A DNA stretch of 64,000 nt from Pseudopyrenochaeta lycopersici (lineage: Eukaryota; Ascomycota; Dothideomycetes; Pleosporales; Pseudopyrenochaetaceae), in the NCBI GenBank assembly GCA_003313425.1, contig NHZP01000015.1, positions 310,001 through 374,000 of the forward strand, read 5' to 3'. Positions 23,123-35,333 of the stretch are shown here, piece by piece. The notes beneath the pieces are model-generated. The model saw nothing but the letters and a program-made list of their open reading frames with translations. It had not been told where the DNA came from and searched no databases. The position numbers and the translations under genes were made by a program. Position 1 is the stretch's first letter; each line of letters begins with the position of its first letter.

Positions 23123-23656
23123 TTTGAACTTGTTAAGCGAGTCAAGCACAGGAGGATGGCGATGGGTAAGTGCGGGAGTCGGGGAGATGGGAATTACGGG
23201 AGCCGGCCAAAATCGTCGATGTCATTGATCAAAATGACTCATTTCATCTCACCTCGCATCACCGACTTAGCGGCAAAGCATGTTGACCGTTTTGTATCGC
23301 AAAGCCAGGAGCGTGAGCCGTTAGAAGTAGTGCAAGGCCGTATTTCAGGCAGCAGGACACGTTCATCGCGCGAAATGATTGCATCTTGGTGCAAGGATGC
23401 GCGCAATCCCGTGCTCTGGCGGAGGCTTGGCGATGCTTTCGATTCGCTTTGTTCGCATTCAGCGCTCCGCTCCACTGCGATCGGATGGCGGTTGGTCGCT
23501 GGCACTGCCCTCGTCTTGGAAGTCCCTTGGCATGTGCGATCTGGAGATCCGGGGTGCGCGGACTCCGTGGGATGCGGCTGCGAATTGCCATGATTCTTAA
23601 ATAATACTGGCTTTTCGTCATGAGGTCAACTGCATCGCAGTTTTATTTCGTCAACC
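23123..23656. promoter_or_regulatory. Divergent promoter, Zn2Cys6 factor / ABC transporter
   Basis: This is 534 bp between two diverging starts. It contains CGGACTCCG at 23559-23567, an inverted CGG-N3-CCG repeat of the form bound by Zn(II)2Cys6 dimers. The site lies about 90 bp upstream of the transporter start. Confidence 0.4.
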
Positions 23657-26600
23657 ATGCCGACAGAGACGGTGCAGCCCCAAGCGCTGGAGCCACGCAA
23701 AAGTGAAGATGACAAGAGAAGTGCGACTTCCGAAAAGGGCGATGCTGCCCCCGATGAGGCCAAGGGTGGCATGGGTGGATATGTCGTAGGTATTGTGAAC
23801 GCTTAGGGATCAGTGAGCTCACCGTCTACCAGCGCGTCTTCAAGTATGCGGATCGCAAGAGCTGGACGCTCAATGTTGTTGCATTTATTGCAGCCATCGC
23901 AGCGGGCACATTGCTGCCTTTGATGGATTTAATCTTCGGAAAGTTTGTAACTACCTTTACAGGGTTCGCGACTGGAGTCACCACCCCTGCTCAGTATCGC
24001 TCAGAGGTCAACAAGTACACTTTGTACTTCCTTTATTTGTTCGTCGCAAAGTTTGGCCTTGTTTACATTCATTCGGTATGCCCTCTTAGTGAAATCTGTC
24101 ACATGTCAGCTCATTCAAACAGGTCTGCATTTCCATGGCCGCAATCCGCACAACAAAAGCTCTACGTATCGACTTTATCAAGCATATTCTGCGACAGAAC
24201 ATAGCGTACTTTGACTCGGACTCGTCTGCCTCCGTCACAACTCAGGCTACCACAAACGGGAACAATGTCAACAACGGCATATCCGAAAAGCTCACCTTGA
24301 CCATTCAAGGAGTTTCGACTTTCGTGTCTGCCTTCATCATAGCTTTCATCGTTCAATGGAAGCTTACCTTAATCACGATCAGTATTGTCCCCACAATCCT
24401 TGTGGTGACGAGTATCTGCGTAGTAATCGACACTAAGAATGAAACCGAACTGCTTGCGATACAATCCAAGGCTGGCCTCCTAGCGGAGGAAGTCTTCTCA
24501 ACAATACGCACGGTTCATGCTTTCTGGCTGAACCCGCTGCTATCTCGCAAGTATGACAAACTTCTTGGTGATGCCATGAGCGTTGGCATGAAGAAATCTC
24601 CAAATTATGCCGTTCTATTTTCCAGCGAATTCTTCTGTGTCTATTGTGGCTATGGACTTGCTTTCTGGCAAGGTGTCCGAATGTATGCTCGAGGCGAGAT
24701 CAAAGAAAGCGGTAAGTCAGACTAGCCCTCCCCTTCACATTAAGCTGATCATGCCGAAGGGGACGTATTCACCGTCATCTTGGCCGTCATTGTTGCCGCA
24801 ACGGCAATGACATCGATTGCACCCCAAATCCTGGCCCTGACCAAGGCATCTTCATCAGCTGAAGAGCTCTTCAAAACGATCGATAGAAAATCTGAAATCG
24901 ATCCGTTGAGCGAAGAAGGTAAAGTGCCGTCCACGTGTAAAGGCGTCATTGAGATCGAAAATATTATCTTTGCGTACCCCGCTAGACCCGACATCACTGT
25001 GTTGAAAGGCTTGAACCTATCTGCTCCTGCAAACAAAACCACAGCGCTGGTCGGGGCTAGTGGTAGTGGCAAGTCTACAATCATTGGACTACTAGGTATG
25101 TACTCCCTCATGCGGGATAGAGTTGTCATAGTTGCTTAGCTCCGCTAGAACGCTGGTATGACCAGCCAGAAGGGACGATCTATCTCGATGGCATCGACAT
25201 TCGAGAGCTGAACCTCACTTGGCTCAGGACCAACATCCGACTGGTGCAGCAGGAGCCAGTGCTATTCTCAGGAACGGTTTACGAAAACGTCGCATATGGG
25301 CTTTTTGGGACCGACAAGGCGAATCTACCTGAGACCGAACAACGCGCTTTAGTTGAGAAGGCGTGCAAGGATGCTTATGCTGAGGAATTCATTGAGCGAC
25401 TACCCAAAGTAAGTTGCTAACGACTCAAAAAGAACTCAAAAAGAACCCTTTCTTGTTTGTATCATTGTTTGCAGTGGCCTGTCTAATCTCAAGTAGGGGT
25501 ATGACACTCAACTCGGCGAGCGGGCAATGAATCTGTCAGGAGGACAAAAGCAAAGGCTTGCCATCGCGCGTAGCATTGTCTCCGAGCCAACAGTCTTACT
25601 CCTTGACGAAGCCACAAGTGCTCTGGACCCAAAAGCAGAGAAGATCGTCCAACAAGCACTTGACAGAGTGTCAAAAGACCGAACGACTATTGTTATTGCA
25701 CACAAGCTGTCAACCATCCGCAATGCTGATAATATTGCTGTCATGTCTGATGGTGTTGTGGTCGAGCAAGGCACCCATGACAAGCTGATAGATCGCGACG
25801 GTGCTTACGGTACGTGTAGTTGAACTACTCTATGCATATTCGCTAATCCCTCGTAGCACGCCTTGTCAGAGCGCAAGATCTTGGACAGGCAGGAGAAGGA
25901 GATCGCACAGATGAAGAAAAGGCTGAGGAAAAGGTGGCTCTTGTTCGTACGCAGACTCAAGCCTCTGGTATCGGGCAAGATACGGCCCATGCCGGGAAAG
26001 ATGGCATCAACTACAATCTAGTGAAATGCATTTGGATCATGCTTCGGGAGCAAGGTGATCTCTGGAAGTGGTTCACGGTCTTGTTGATCGCTACGCTCGC
26101 AGGAGGTATGTCTACTGAAGGATCTATAATGCGAATTCGCCGCTGATGATAGAACAGGAGCAACTTTCCCGGCTCAAGCGATTCTTTTCGCTAAGGTCGT
26201 TGAAGCCTTTCAGTTGCCAACTGGGCGAGCCGTGGATCAAGGCGACTTTTACTCACTGATGTTTTTCATTGTCGCGCTCGGTAACCTGGCCGTTTATGCT
26301 TCTGTCGGGTGGGCAAGCAATATTGTTGCCCAGGTGAGTGACCCCTATGCTAATATTTTCCTATAGTCCCAGTATATTGACGATAACCTAGCACGTTTCG
26401 CGAAAGTATCGACGCGAGATTTTTGACCTTATCCTAAAGCAAGACATGGCTTTCTTTGACGACCAGGCCAATGCAAGCGGCGCTTTGGCGTCGAACCTCT
26501 CTCTCTATCCAACAAATTTGCTAGAGCTCATGGGATTCAACCTCATGCTTATCTTCATTAACGTGGTAAACGTGGTATCAAGCTCAATCCTGGCCATCGC

Positions 26601-28060
26601 AGTGGGCTGGAAATTGGGTTTGGTGGTAGTCTTTGGAGGTTCGTACAATTATCCATTTAGGCAAAGACATTTTTTACTGACTTTATTCGTCATTAGCTCT
26701 ACCACCTATCGTGTTCTCCGGATATCTTCGCATTCGCTTAGAGTTTAAGCTGGAAGATGATACTGGCAAACGTTTCGCTAGCAGTGCTGCTCTTGCGTCG
26801 GAGGCAGTCTCCGCGATTCGAACAGTGTCTAGCCTTGCGCTTGAGCGACATATTCTCAGCAGATATGAAGATCGTTTGCGCGGCGTTGCCCAACAGAGCA
26901 TCAAGGCCTTAACATGGACCATGTTCTGGTACGCGTTGACGCAGTCGGTATCCTTCCTCGCCATGGCCCTCGGTTTCTGGTATGTCAGGTGAATCCCACA
27001 CACTGTGCACATGAACTCACAAAGAATAGGTACGGTGGTCGCCTCATCAGTTTTGGTGAATACACGACAACTCAGTTCTTCACCGTCTTCATCGGTGTGA
27101 TCTTTTCCGGAGAAGCCGCCGCTTCATTCTTTTCGTACACCACAAGTCTAACGAAGTCGGCTACTGCCGCAAACTACATCTTCTGGTTACGAAGGCTGAA
27201 GCCTGCTGTTCAGGAGGACTCCTCAAAGCCACCTTCCGATAGTGATAAGGACAGAGGGCCGGCACATGTAAATGTGCAAGACGTTGCCTTCGCGTATGAG
27301 TCTCGGCCACATGCGAAGGTTTTGGAGGGTATTGATGTCGATGTGAGTATATCAGACCTTACGATAACCTCAGCCTAATTGATCTGTCTAGGTACTTCCT
27401 GGCCAATTCATTGCATTTGTGGGCGCCAGTGGCTGTGGTAAGAGTACAATGATCTCACTCCTTGAGCGCTTTTATGATCCAATTTCTGGACGAATCACTT
27501 GCGATGACCGACCTCTAATGGAACTCTGTCCTCGAAAATATCGAAGAGACGTTTCACTTGTCCAGCAGGAACCTGTCCTATATCAAGGTTCTGTTCGCGA
27601 CAACATCGCCATGGGCATTGAAGCCGATGTGACTGACGCCCAAATCGAAGCCGCTGCAAAGCAATCGAATATTTCTGATTTCGTTGCTTCCCTACCTGAA
27701 GGCTTCGCAACAATGTGCGGAAGTAGAGGTACTCAACTATCTGGTGGTCAACGCCAACGCATTGCTATAGCCAGGGCTCTGATACGGGAGCCCCGCCTGC
27801 TTCTTCTCGATGAGGCCACCTCCGCTTTGGACACGGAATCAGAGAGGGTTGTCCAGGCAGCGCTTGAGAAAGCAAAAAGCGGACGTACAACTATCGCAGT
27901 GGCCCATCGCCTCAGCACCATCAAGGATGCAGATATGATTATCGTCTTCGCAAGGGGAAAGATAGTGGAGAGTGGGACGCACAAGGATTTACTGGCGAAG
28001 AGAGGGGTGTATTATGAGATGTGCCTCGGGCAGAGTTTGGATCGCAGTATACCCACCTGA
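23657..28060 (+). CDS. ABCB-type full multidrug transporter
   Basis: This is a full-length P-glycoprotein-like exporter (TMD-NBD-TMD-NBD) that pumps drugs, toxins or metabolites out across the plasma membrane by ATP hydrolysis. Twelve exons keep phase and give 1,268 residues: 23657-23785, 23833-24075, 24123-24711, 24760-25095, 25149-25408, 25497-25809, 25857-26105, 26158-26333, 26392-26638, 26697-26979, 27030-27342 and 27392-28060. NBD1 has Walker [10 protein letters not shown] (about 419), signature LSGGQKQR (about 532), Walker [13 protein letters not shown] and H-loop IAHKLST. NBD2 has GASGCGKST (about 1057), LSGGQRQR (about 1162), [12 protein letters not shown] and AHRLST. All catalytic motifs are intact, so it should be active. 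The substrate is unknown. It is divergent from a zinc-cluster regulator and only 4 kb from the repeat-precursor gene. Confidence 0.95.
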
Positions 28061-29310
28061 AGTGTCGAACTCAATGGTGTCTCGGATACTTTGTATAATA
28101 TCAGTACTACACTTATTAATAGATGAAAAGGGGATCTTGGCCTTTCACGAGTACCAAGAGTTTGCTCCTCATCAGCTAACGTTATGAGGGCTTCTAGCCC
28201 ACATATAGAAGAGCAGTGACAGGAGTCGTGACAAAGCAAGAATTTGGAATCGAGCCGGGAGCCTGGGTTCCCTTGCAACGCGGGACAGCAATACCCGTAA
28301 GCTTGATTTCATGCGATACTCGCTTACACCCATTCAGACTCTATGCACGGACCTGTCATTAACTTCCGCATCGAACTCTTTTCTTTTCACCACAAGAGTT
28401 TATTGTTGAACGACAATATGTTCAAATCTGTATTCGAATACCAACATGCGTGAATGCTACCAGCACACGTTCGTATCCTCTGGCTAATTTCTTTCCGCTC
28501 AATCTGCGACAAGCAATGCGCCAATGTCACCAGGACGCGCTGTCCTCATGTTCCCCCCAAAATTTTAGATGAATTTTACTTTCTGGTTGCCCCACTATGC
28601 GGCGGTACTATCGTTCCAATCGCAACGTGAATGAAGCTGAGATCACTCGGGCACGGCAGCTATGCGGCTCTTATTTCTCCTTGTGCCACGTTAGCACACG
28701 CAATGTTCCTGAAGCACATGGCGCTCCATCATCGCTCGTCAAACCGCCAAGACGTCTCAGATCCACGTCACGACCAACCACCAACCTTCAAGGGCCATAC
28801 CATCCCAGATCGACGTGACTTTTAACATCGTCTCTCACGACCACACGGTCGACTCTGTCTGCCGATCGCACAATGCGCGTCTTGGCTAACTATTAGCCTT
28901 AGTTTCAAGGACGCAGATCGTGGCCCAAAGGCACCAAATCCGTTTCGATGGCACCGTCTGTGAGCGGTGCGGCTAGGGAGCAATGTCGGATGGGACCCAC
29001 AAATTTGCGGATTGGAGACGTTTTGTGACTGAAAAGACAGCCCCAGGCGGCAAATTCCCAAGGCGGGTGCCCGCATTCATAGCATTGGCATCCCCATTCT
29101 CCATTGCCTCTCCTTTGCTCTCCGTTTGTCTGTCACTTCCGGGTCGATCTTGGGTGGAAACGAGGCCATATTTTCGCTACTCCGTTGAACGGATCCTTTC
29201 CTTACGATTTGTAGTCCCGGAGACTTTTTTTGTTCCTTAATTAAGAGTTGGATAGTTAGGCAAGGGATCCGGAGCACATGTCTGCATTACACAAGTAGAG
29301 TCCTTTCAAA
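28061..29310. other. Intergenic, no gene seen
   Basis: This is 1.25 kb between two plus-strand genes. Open frames are short and unrelated to known families. The last 150 bp should hold the promoter of the next gene. Confidence 0.35.
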
Positions 29311-30882
29311 ATGGCTCGCTATCAACTTCGAAGACCATCGCCCGTAAAGGTGTTTCCACGATTTAACCGACGACAAGACGCACCCGCTGGGGCACCACCT
29401 GGAGCGGAGCAACCAGAGGAGCCCGAATCGTCCCCGGGAAGCAGCCCATCTACAGTGGGTGCTTCGTCAGAAGGCGAAGACTCAGACTCAGAGGATGAGG
29501 CCGCGGGAGAGGCTGCAGAGCCGCCTTCGCCAACAGAAGCTGCTGTATCCGCTCCTCCACCACCTCCAGAGAAACCCAGTTTGACTTCGGCTCCTGCGAT
29601 CTTACCTATCTCAACCCCGCCAGCGCCACCTGTGCAAAGCTCGTTCCAAACAGTGGTCTTGCCACCTTCATCAGCAGAGAAAGAAACGTCTACGACTTCA
29701 AGCACTACTACCTCAAGCGGTCCCGCTGCCTCAACCAGCCCAGCGATTGTAAGCAGCGCACCGGATGCAACTTCTTCGACCACATCATTGGCTCCACCTG
29801 CTTTTACGGCAGTCATCACGTCGCAAGGCAATAATGCAGCTCTGCCTCAGATCACAGGCGTTGAGTCAAATACAACAACTTCGAGTCCAGCTTCTGCTAC
29901 ATCTTCGATCCTGGTTGAGACAACCCTTAGCCTGGAGCCGTCTACAACGATACCTTCTGTCTCTTCAGCCATATCTTCGTCGACACCATTGCCATCTCCA
30001 TCAACCCCGCCTCCTTCGATAGCACTTACAATCCCCACACCTGCAGAGTCCGAGACTTCAGGAGACGACAGTGCCCCCCAGAGGTCTTTTCCGCGACCAG
30101 AACCGCCAATTCTGACAAAGGGCGCTGCTACAGCCGCCATCGTTCTAGGTGTTCTTGGTTTGTGTTTTCCATTCCGATCGTGATGCATGTATAATCTAAC
30201 GTTCAAAACAGGTGCTCTAGCCCTTATAATCGCTGCAGTAATATTCATCAAGCGCCGCAAACGCAGGCGAAATGCCTATAATCAACGCCTCGGAGATGAT
30301 GCTTTTAGCCCAGGCAATACGGGATCCCTGCGCGCCCCAGAAACCGCACACCTAGACTCTAATTTCTCCTTTTTTGGCCGCGGCAGCAGAAGCTCCAACA
30401 GCCTTGCTCACCAAACTCGCTCCACAGACCGAAGTAACACTCTCTTCGGGGGCGGTTCATATGCTCGGCCAGGGACTACGTCCACCAACCGCAGCAATTC
30501 CCGCATCCCAGGTCGACCTCCTACGGCCAATCCATTCGCCGACCCACCACTCAACAAAGCGTATGATGTGTTGGGTGGAAGGCCAAGGAGCACAACGTTG
30601 ACAGATCGTGGAAGCTGGATTAAGAATCCGTTCCGCAACCCGGAGAGTGAGCGATTTGATCCGTTTGGTGAGCTGCAGGCAAAGGCTGAGAGGGCGAGGT
30701 ATTTAGAGGAAGCACGGAGAGAAGCGGAACTGATTAGAGAATATGAGCAACGAGAAAGGGAATTTGCAGCAAAGGAAAAAATGGGGCTGGCTCCAGATGG
30801 CTTCCCGAAGAGGAAGGGGAGCAACGTCACCATAGAAGGCCTGGGGGTTCTAGATCGAACGAGTGGGAGCTTTTATCGTTGA
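29311..30882 (+). CDS. Ser/Thr/Pro-rich single-pass membrane protein
   Basis: Two exons (29311-30157, 30212-30882) give 505 residues; the junction falls inside the transmembrane helix. Residues 1-270 are very rich in Ser, Thr and Pro, as in O-glycosylated mucin-like or stalk segments, and carry an acidic patch (EGEDSDSEDEAAGEAAE). One hydrophobic helix (TAAIVLGVLGALALIIAAVIFI) is followed by a strongly basic stop-transfer (KRRKRRRN). The cytoplasmic tail of about 200 residues ends in a charged helix rich in Glu and Arg (AERARYLEEARREAELIREY). No signal peptide is visible, so the N-out topology is inferred from the basic cluster. This layout resembles fungal wall-stress sensor-like proteins, but no cysteine-rich WSC domain is present. 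Confidence 0.75.
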
Positions 30883-31353
30883 AAAGATGGCGCTGGTATC
30901 GTCCTGACCGCAACAAGGCAAATGTAAAGTAGTAACCTTGTGGTACCAGGTATTCAGACGAATAGAGGCCATCAAGACATAATCAAAATACCGAAACCCA
31001 GATTCGGAGATAAATTGACGCATTGTCACCAACGAAGCGTGAATATATGCCCTGACTACATTATCGTGGTACCTTATTAACATTCGTATGGTTCTGTGGA
31101 TCTCACGACGACTATAACGGAAGAAGATGCCGTCAGCGGTCGATTTATCGCGATGTCACGTGATATGGCTGATCTGGCCTGTGCATACGACGCTGATGCC
31201 TGATGGACGTCAGAACCAATGACTGGCGAATGCCCTTCCTATCACTACTGAATGATGTTGCTGTTGCTAGGTCCCATGGATCCTATATATTGCGGCGTTG
31301 GTGCCGTCACTTGAAAGAGCCTTTCGCCTCTCTTTCTCCCTCTTGTAGCCATC
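30883..31353. promoter_or_regulatory. Promoter of RING-YEATS gene
   Basis: This is a 470-bp intergenic stretch. It contains a CACGTG E-box at 31157-31162 (the bHLH site of Pho4/Cbf1-type factors) and a TATATA-like element near 31283-31288, about 70 nt before the ATG at 31354. Confidence 0.4.
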
Positions 31354-32333
31354 ATGGCTGAAGCCGTTCCCCGGCCTGCTGAGGATGTCGCACACGACGA
31401 CCTATGTCCTGTGAGTTCCGCGCCGCAAAGGAGCGACTCTCGGCCAATTCTGATGCCTGCAAGATCTGCCAACTCCTTCTCTTCACGCCCGTCCGCACAG
31501 AATGTAACCACCTACTCTGCGCTTCCTGCATGGCGCAATGGGCCGACGCTTCCTCCACGAACCAGATTGAGCACTCGAGTTTAGATGTCAATCTGGCCGA
31601 CTTCGACCCCAACTATGACGCCTCATACGACCTCGAAGCGAACTGTCCCATGTGCCGTGCCCATACCACGGCGTCACCCGATAGAGCGCTGGCTAGGCAG
31701 CTGGAGCGCAAGTACCCAGTGACGTATGCGGAACGGAAGGTTGACGAAGAGGTCGAGCGAGGCAGCAGGATAGGCGAGGGTGGAGTTGAGGGCGTTATGA
31801 TCTTGATTGGGAACAAACATCGGTTGATCAGAGGGGCGGATGATGACAATGAGCACGACTGGACGTTCTTCGTCAGGACGTCGAGAATAGATATTGTCAA
31901 AGAAGTACGCATCTATCTGCATCCCACCTTTCGCCCGCCGCGCCTCATCCTTCGCAACCCACCGTACGAAGTTCGACGACTGGGATGGGGAACTTTTACC
32001 ATCGAGGCTGAAATTGTCCTGAAGAAACCGTACAGCTGGGTAGTCGACAACGCTGGCACAAGGCAATCGGCTTTGGAGCTTACGTGGGAACTTGATTTTG
32101 AGGGGAGGGGAAGGCAGGGGCGAGTGAGGGCCAAGGTGAAGAACTTTGAAGCCAGTCCTGTCGATACTGCTGGTGCACCGGCGCAGTCACTCGCGAATGG
32201 ACCGGATCTTGATGACGAGGACGATGAAGAAGACGAGGATTACGCGGCAGTCGAAAATGATGAGGACAGCTCATCAGATGATGGGGACGAAGGCGAGGAT
32301 GTCAGCGAGAACATTGAGGCGCCGCGAAGATAG
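31354..32333 (+). CDS. RING finger-YEATS domain protein
   Basis: Two exons (31354-31410, 31464-32333) give 308 residues. Splicing across the 53-bp intron (GTGAGT donor) joins DDLCP to ICQLLLFTPV. This creates a canonical RING start, C18-P-I-C21, followed by CNHLLCASCMAQW and later CPMC. Starting at the internal ATG at 31404 would lose this first zinc ligand pair arrangement, so the spliced model is preferred. The second half is a YEATS domain: WTFFVR, YLHPTFRPPRLILRNPPYEV, then RLGWGTFTIEAEIVLKKPYSW. YEATS domains bind acetyl- or crotonyl-lysine on histones. The C-terminus is a long acidic tail (DDEDDEEDEDY...). A nuclear chromatin-linked E3 ubiquitin ligase is inferred. Ordinary fungal YEATS proteins (Yaf9, Taf14) have no RING. 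Confidence 0.85.
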
Positions 32334-32390
32334 GCAGCAAGGCTGTCAACAAAGCATCACCTTCCAACGTCTGTTTTAACCACGCCATTT

Positions 32391-32549
32391 TCAGTCAGGA
32401 TAATACAGCCTCTTATTATTTTCAGGCAGAGCCAAATACTTCGCGTAGCACAGTAAGTTCCAGCCAAACCACACAATAGCTGCTGCTATAATCACCCAAG
32501 TTCGCAAAAATGAATGGCTACCGGTATTTGCGTATACTCTGAGGGCCAT
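32391..32549 (-). CDS. Small single-pass membrane ORF (52 residues)
   Basis: This open frame begins with ATG directly after an in-frame TAG and encodes MALRVYANTGSHSFLRTW, then a hydrophobic helix (VIIAAAIVWFGWNLLCYA) and a short polar tail ending YYPD. Its size and shape fit small inner-membrane or ER proteins, but I recognise no family. It lies convergent to the RING-YEATS gene, 57 bp from its stop. Confidence 0.4.
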   Translation of the reverse strand: MALRVYANTGSHSFLRTWVIIAAAIVWFGWNLLCYAKYLALPENNKRLYYPD

Positions 32550-33155
32550 GGTCTAGTTTAGAAACATATTAGCCGTCAGAAATGTCGAAATGCTAGGACT
32601 TTATTAATCCTCCTTGAGTTCGCACATATCAATGCTGATTGCGCGAACTGCGCACTTGTATATCTGGTGATTCAGAAGTGACCGGACGTTGAGCAACCAT
32701 GGCCACAGCAAGCCCATGACGGCACAATACCTTCCATCTTCTGCAGTGCATCAAGCCTGTTCATATTACATGTTTCAAGGCGAATATCTCGGAAGCCTTA
32801 GATTAGATCCTTTCTTATGTTACCAGTGTTCCGGATTAAGACCGAAGCCGGACTCTGCATACCGTTGTCGTACCAAGGCTCAAGGTCAGGGGTCCTTGTT
32901 CGCGCTGACATAGCGTCTAATCTTTAACTTATTTGAACAATGGGGCAGGTATGCCTAATAACCAGGTTCCCATCCAGAGCGTCAGTTATACGAAGAGCAT
33001 GCTTGCCGTGCGTTTAAAATCTATGCTATGAGTTTGAAATACGGGAAAACCCACTTCACTAGAGTCGAAATTCACGGGCGCACGTATATAATTTCGTTTT
33101 ATAGAGTGAGTCCAGCTAAGTAGTGAGAAATGTTAAGATGCGTAACTACTATTCA
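32550..33155. other. Intergenic, no gene seen
   Basis: This is about 600 bp between the small ORF and the end of the GH28 gene. Nothing was recognised. Confidence 0.35.
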
Positions 33156-34540
33156 CTATGGGCTACAGACAAATCCCTGTGGACTATTCACATTACTGCA
33201 TCTCACCTTATTCGTGATGACCCCTTCCGTACTGTTTGATACGTCGAGAAAATTGATATCCTCCATGCTGAATCGATCACACCCTCCATGGCTCCTGCTG
33301 CACTGTATACGCGCGACATACGGAGTTTTCGCAGTGCCACGAATGTTCTTCCAGGATACATCGCTGATGTCAAAGGTTGAAGTGCTGCAGTTTGCAAGCC
33401 TGCCAACATTACTATAGCATTGGTTAACGACGATGGGAGATTCGTCGCTGGCGTCATAGATAGTTAAGTTACTATAGGAGAGGTTTCTAGCGTCTTGCAA
33501 ACGTCGAATGTTAGACCTGAGGAAGCATGGCAATACAGTAGGCGGTATAACTTACAGCCTCGACCACCACCGCCGCCATTTGGAGGCCATTGATTTTGCT
33601 CTCCAGTCCAGGTTTTGATTCGTGTAGCAAATTTGCTCCCATACATTGTGACATTCCGCACAACGAGGTTCTCGACAATTTCAAAGCGATCTGAATACTG
33701 ACCTACGCTTCCTACAGCAACTCCATGTCCGTGATGAAAGATTGAATTTTCGATTAAAATATTGGTAGAGTTTGCCTTCAACGCAATGCAGTCGTCTCCA
33801 TTGTCAATTTCCCAACGTCGAAAAATGATGGAATCTGAAAAGAGCGTGTTTGCGCCGTCAGTGTTGCGAGAAGGCTGCACGGAATGCGAAGTTGAGTTCA
33901 CATAGATATCTTCAAAGAGAAGCCGCTTCGAGGAGACAATGGTAACGGTCCACATCTGAGGCTGCACCCATCGCAGGCCGTGGAAGTACGAATCCTGAGC
34001 TGTGATAACGATCGCGTGTGGTCGTTTAGGATAATTGCTCTGGCCCTTGACGAAATCATACCAGACCTGTCCATTACCATCAAAAGTGCCACGATTGAAC
34101 CCCTCGACGAACAATCGTTTTCCTCCAAGAATGAAAGCCGTAGTTTGGTTCTGATACGCAGCAGGCGGGTAGGACTCTTGGCCACTCCCTGGTCCGATGG
34201 GCATTGAATTATTGAGCCAGTACTGAATGTCCGTACTCCAGAGCAGTCTGCCATGGATTTCGATCTTGACATCTTCCAAGTTGGTGACTTTCATCGCACG
34301 GCCAATGTTGTACGTCGTATTTTGAAATACGATTATAGAGTTTTTCTTACACTTTTCAAAGCTCTGAAGGATAGCGGTGGAGTCATCTTCGCCGTTGTTG
34401 TTCGCAGGAACTATACAACGAGTAGGCATGACCCGCTTGGCGAGCGAAGCCACGAGCGACCGGTCATCAAAGCCGGGCTCAAGATGACCGAGGCATGATA
34501 AAGAAAAAATGGAGATTAGTATTGTAGCTTGTAGAAGCAT
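33156..34540 (-). CDS. Glycoside hydrolase family 28 pectinase (exo-polygalacturonase-like)
   Basis: This is a secreted GH28 enzyme that hydrolyses galacturonan-type pectin by an inverting mechanism. Two exons, 34540-33556 and 33493-33156, give 440 residues. The acceptor at 33494 is chosen because it yields the family string GRGYARNLSYSNLTI; a nearby upstream AG gives the wrong phase. The N-terminal signal peptide is MLLQATILISIFSLSCLG. All four GH28 signatures are present: N226-T-D-G, the D249-D250 pair in DNGDDCIALK, H272 in GHGVAVGS, and RIKTW. NTDG with this spacing and the many sequons (NTT, NNS, NST) fit exo-acting fungal members, though rhamnogalacturonase activity is not excluded. It diverges from the broken GH43 gene. 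Confidence 0.92.
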
Positions 34541-35333
34541 ATTGATGGTGATGACCTTCGTGGTGATCGAGTTGAGCTCTACATATAACCAGTGAGGTTA
34601 TGCAACAACGTAGACGAATCTTATGATCATTCACTATGATTGATCCTCGGTGACATCCAACCCGAAGCCAACTTCGCATATTGTAGCTCACTGCAAATGC
34701 TTTCACTTGATGGTGCCCCAAACAAACTCTCTGGGTGAAGCAGTATCACTTAGTCAGTTTGATCCCATCTGTTTTCAGCCCTAGTCCCGATCGTTGGGCC
34801 TTGAGAACTCGATAACTATCTCTGGAAAAAAAAAATTGTAACCCGGAACTCGCGCAGAACTATAGCGAACAGTCCGCAGCCTCGCAATAACATAGATCTA
34901 TCTCCATCAATTATGCTAATTTCCCCCTTCCTCCAAAGTCCCCGCATCGTCTTCCCCGCGTAAATGAAAATGGCGCAAACGGGGACGGGGACGGGCCAGC
35001 GGAAGACGATCGCGCTGCAGGGGTTTAAGCGGCCTAAAATTAAGTTCACCAACTCCCTACACAACGTACTTCTGTCCCTCATTGGGTCTACTGAAAGAGA
35101 TAACGACTTTTGGGTTCGGGTCAAAGCACACCGTGTCGCAACGTCAAGCACATGGAATCAAAACTTTCTTCCTTTTCTCGCTGGAATGAACTCCGTACAG
35201 TGAATTGGCAACAATGATCTCATTCGATACGTGAGGACTTATTTTCACTAGACACCCATCGAGTAGTTAAGATGCAGCGAGATCTTTCAAGTGAAACATT
35301 CATCAGGGGAAGCAAGTACTTTCAGTCGTTACA
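34541..35333. promoter_or_regulatory. Divergent region between GH28 and GH43 genes
   Basis: This is about 800 bp between start codons of two cell-wall hydrolase genes and probably held promoters for both. It includes a GGGGAC direct repeat near 34,980-34,995. No specific activator site was identified. Confidence 0.35.

Noticed and set aside
31404..31463. Unspliced start of the RING-YEATS gene at the ATG at 31404
   Set aside because: It leaves the RING with a poor CKIC start, whereas splicing from 31354 through a GTGAGT donor yields the canonical DLCPIC.
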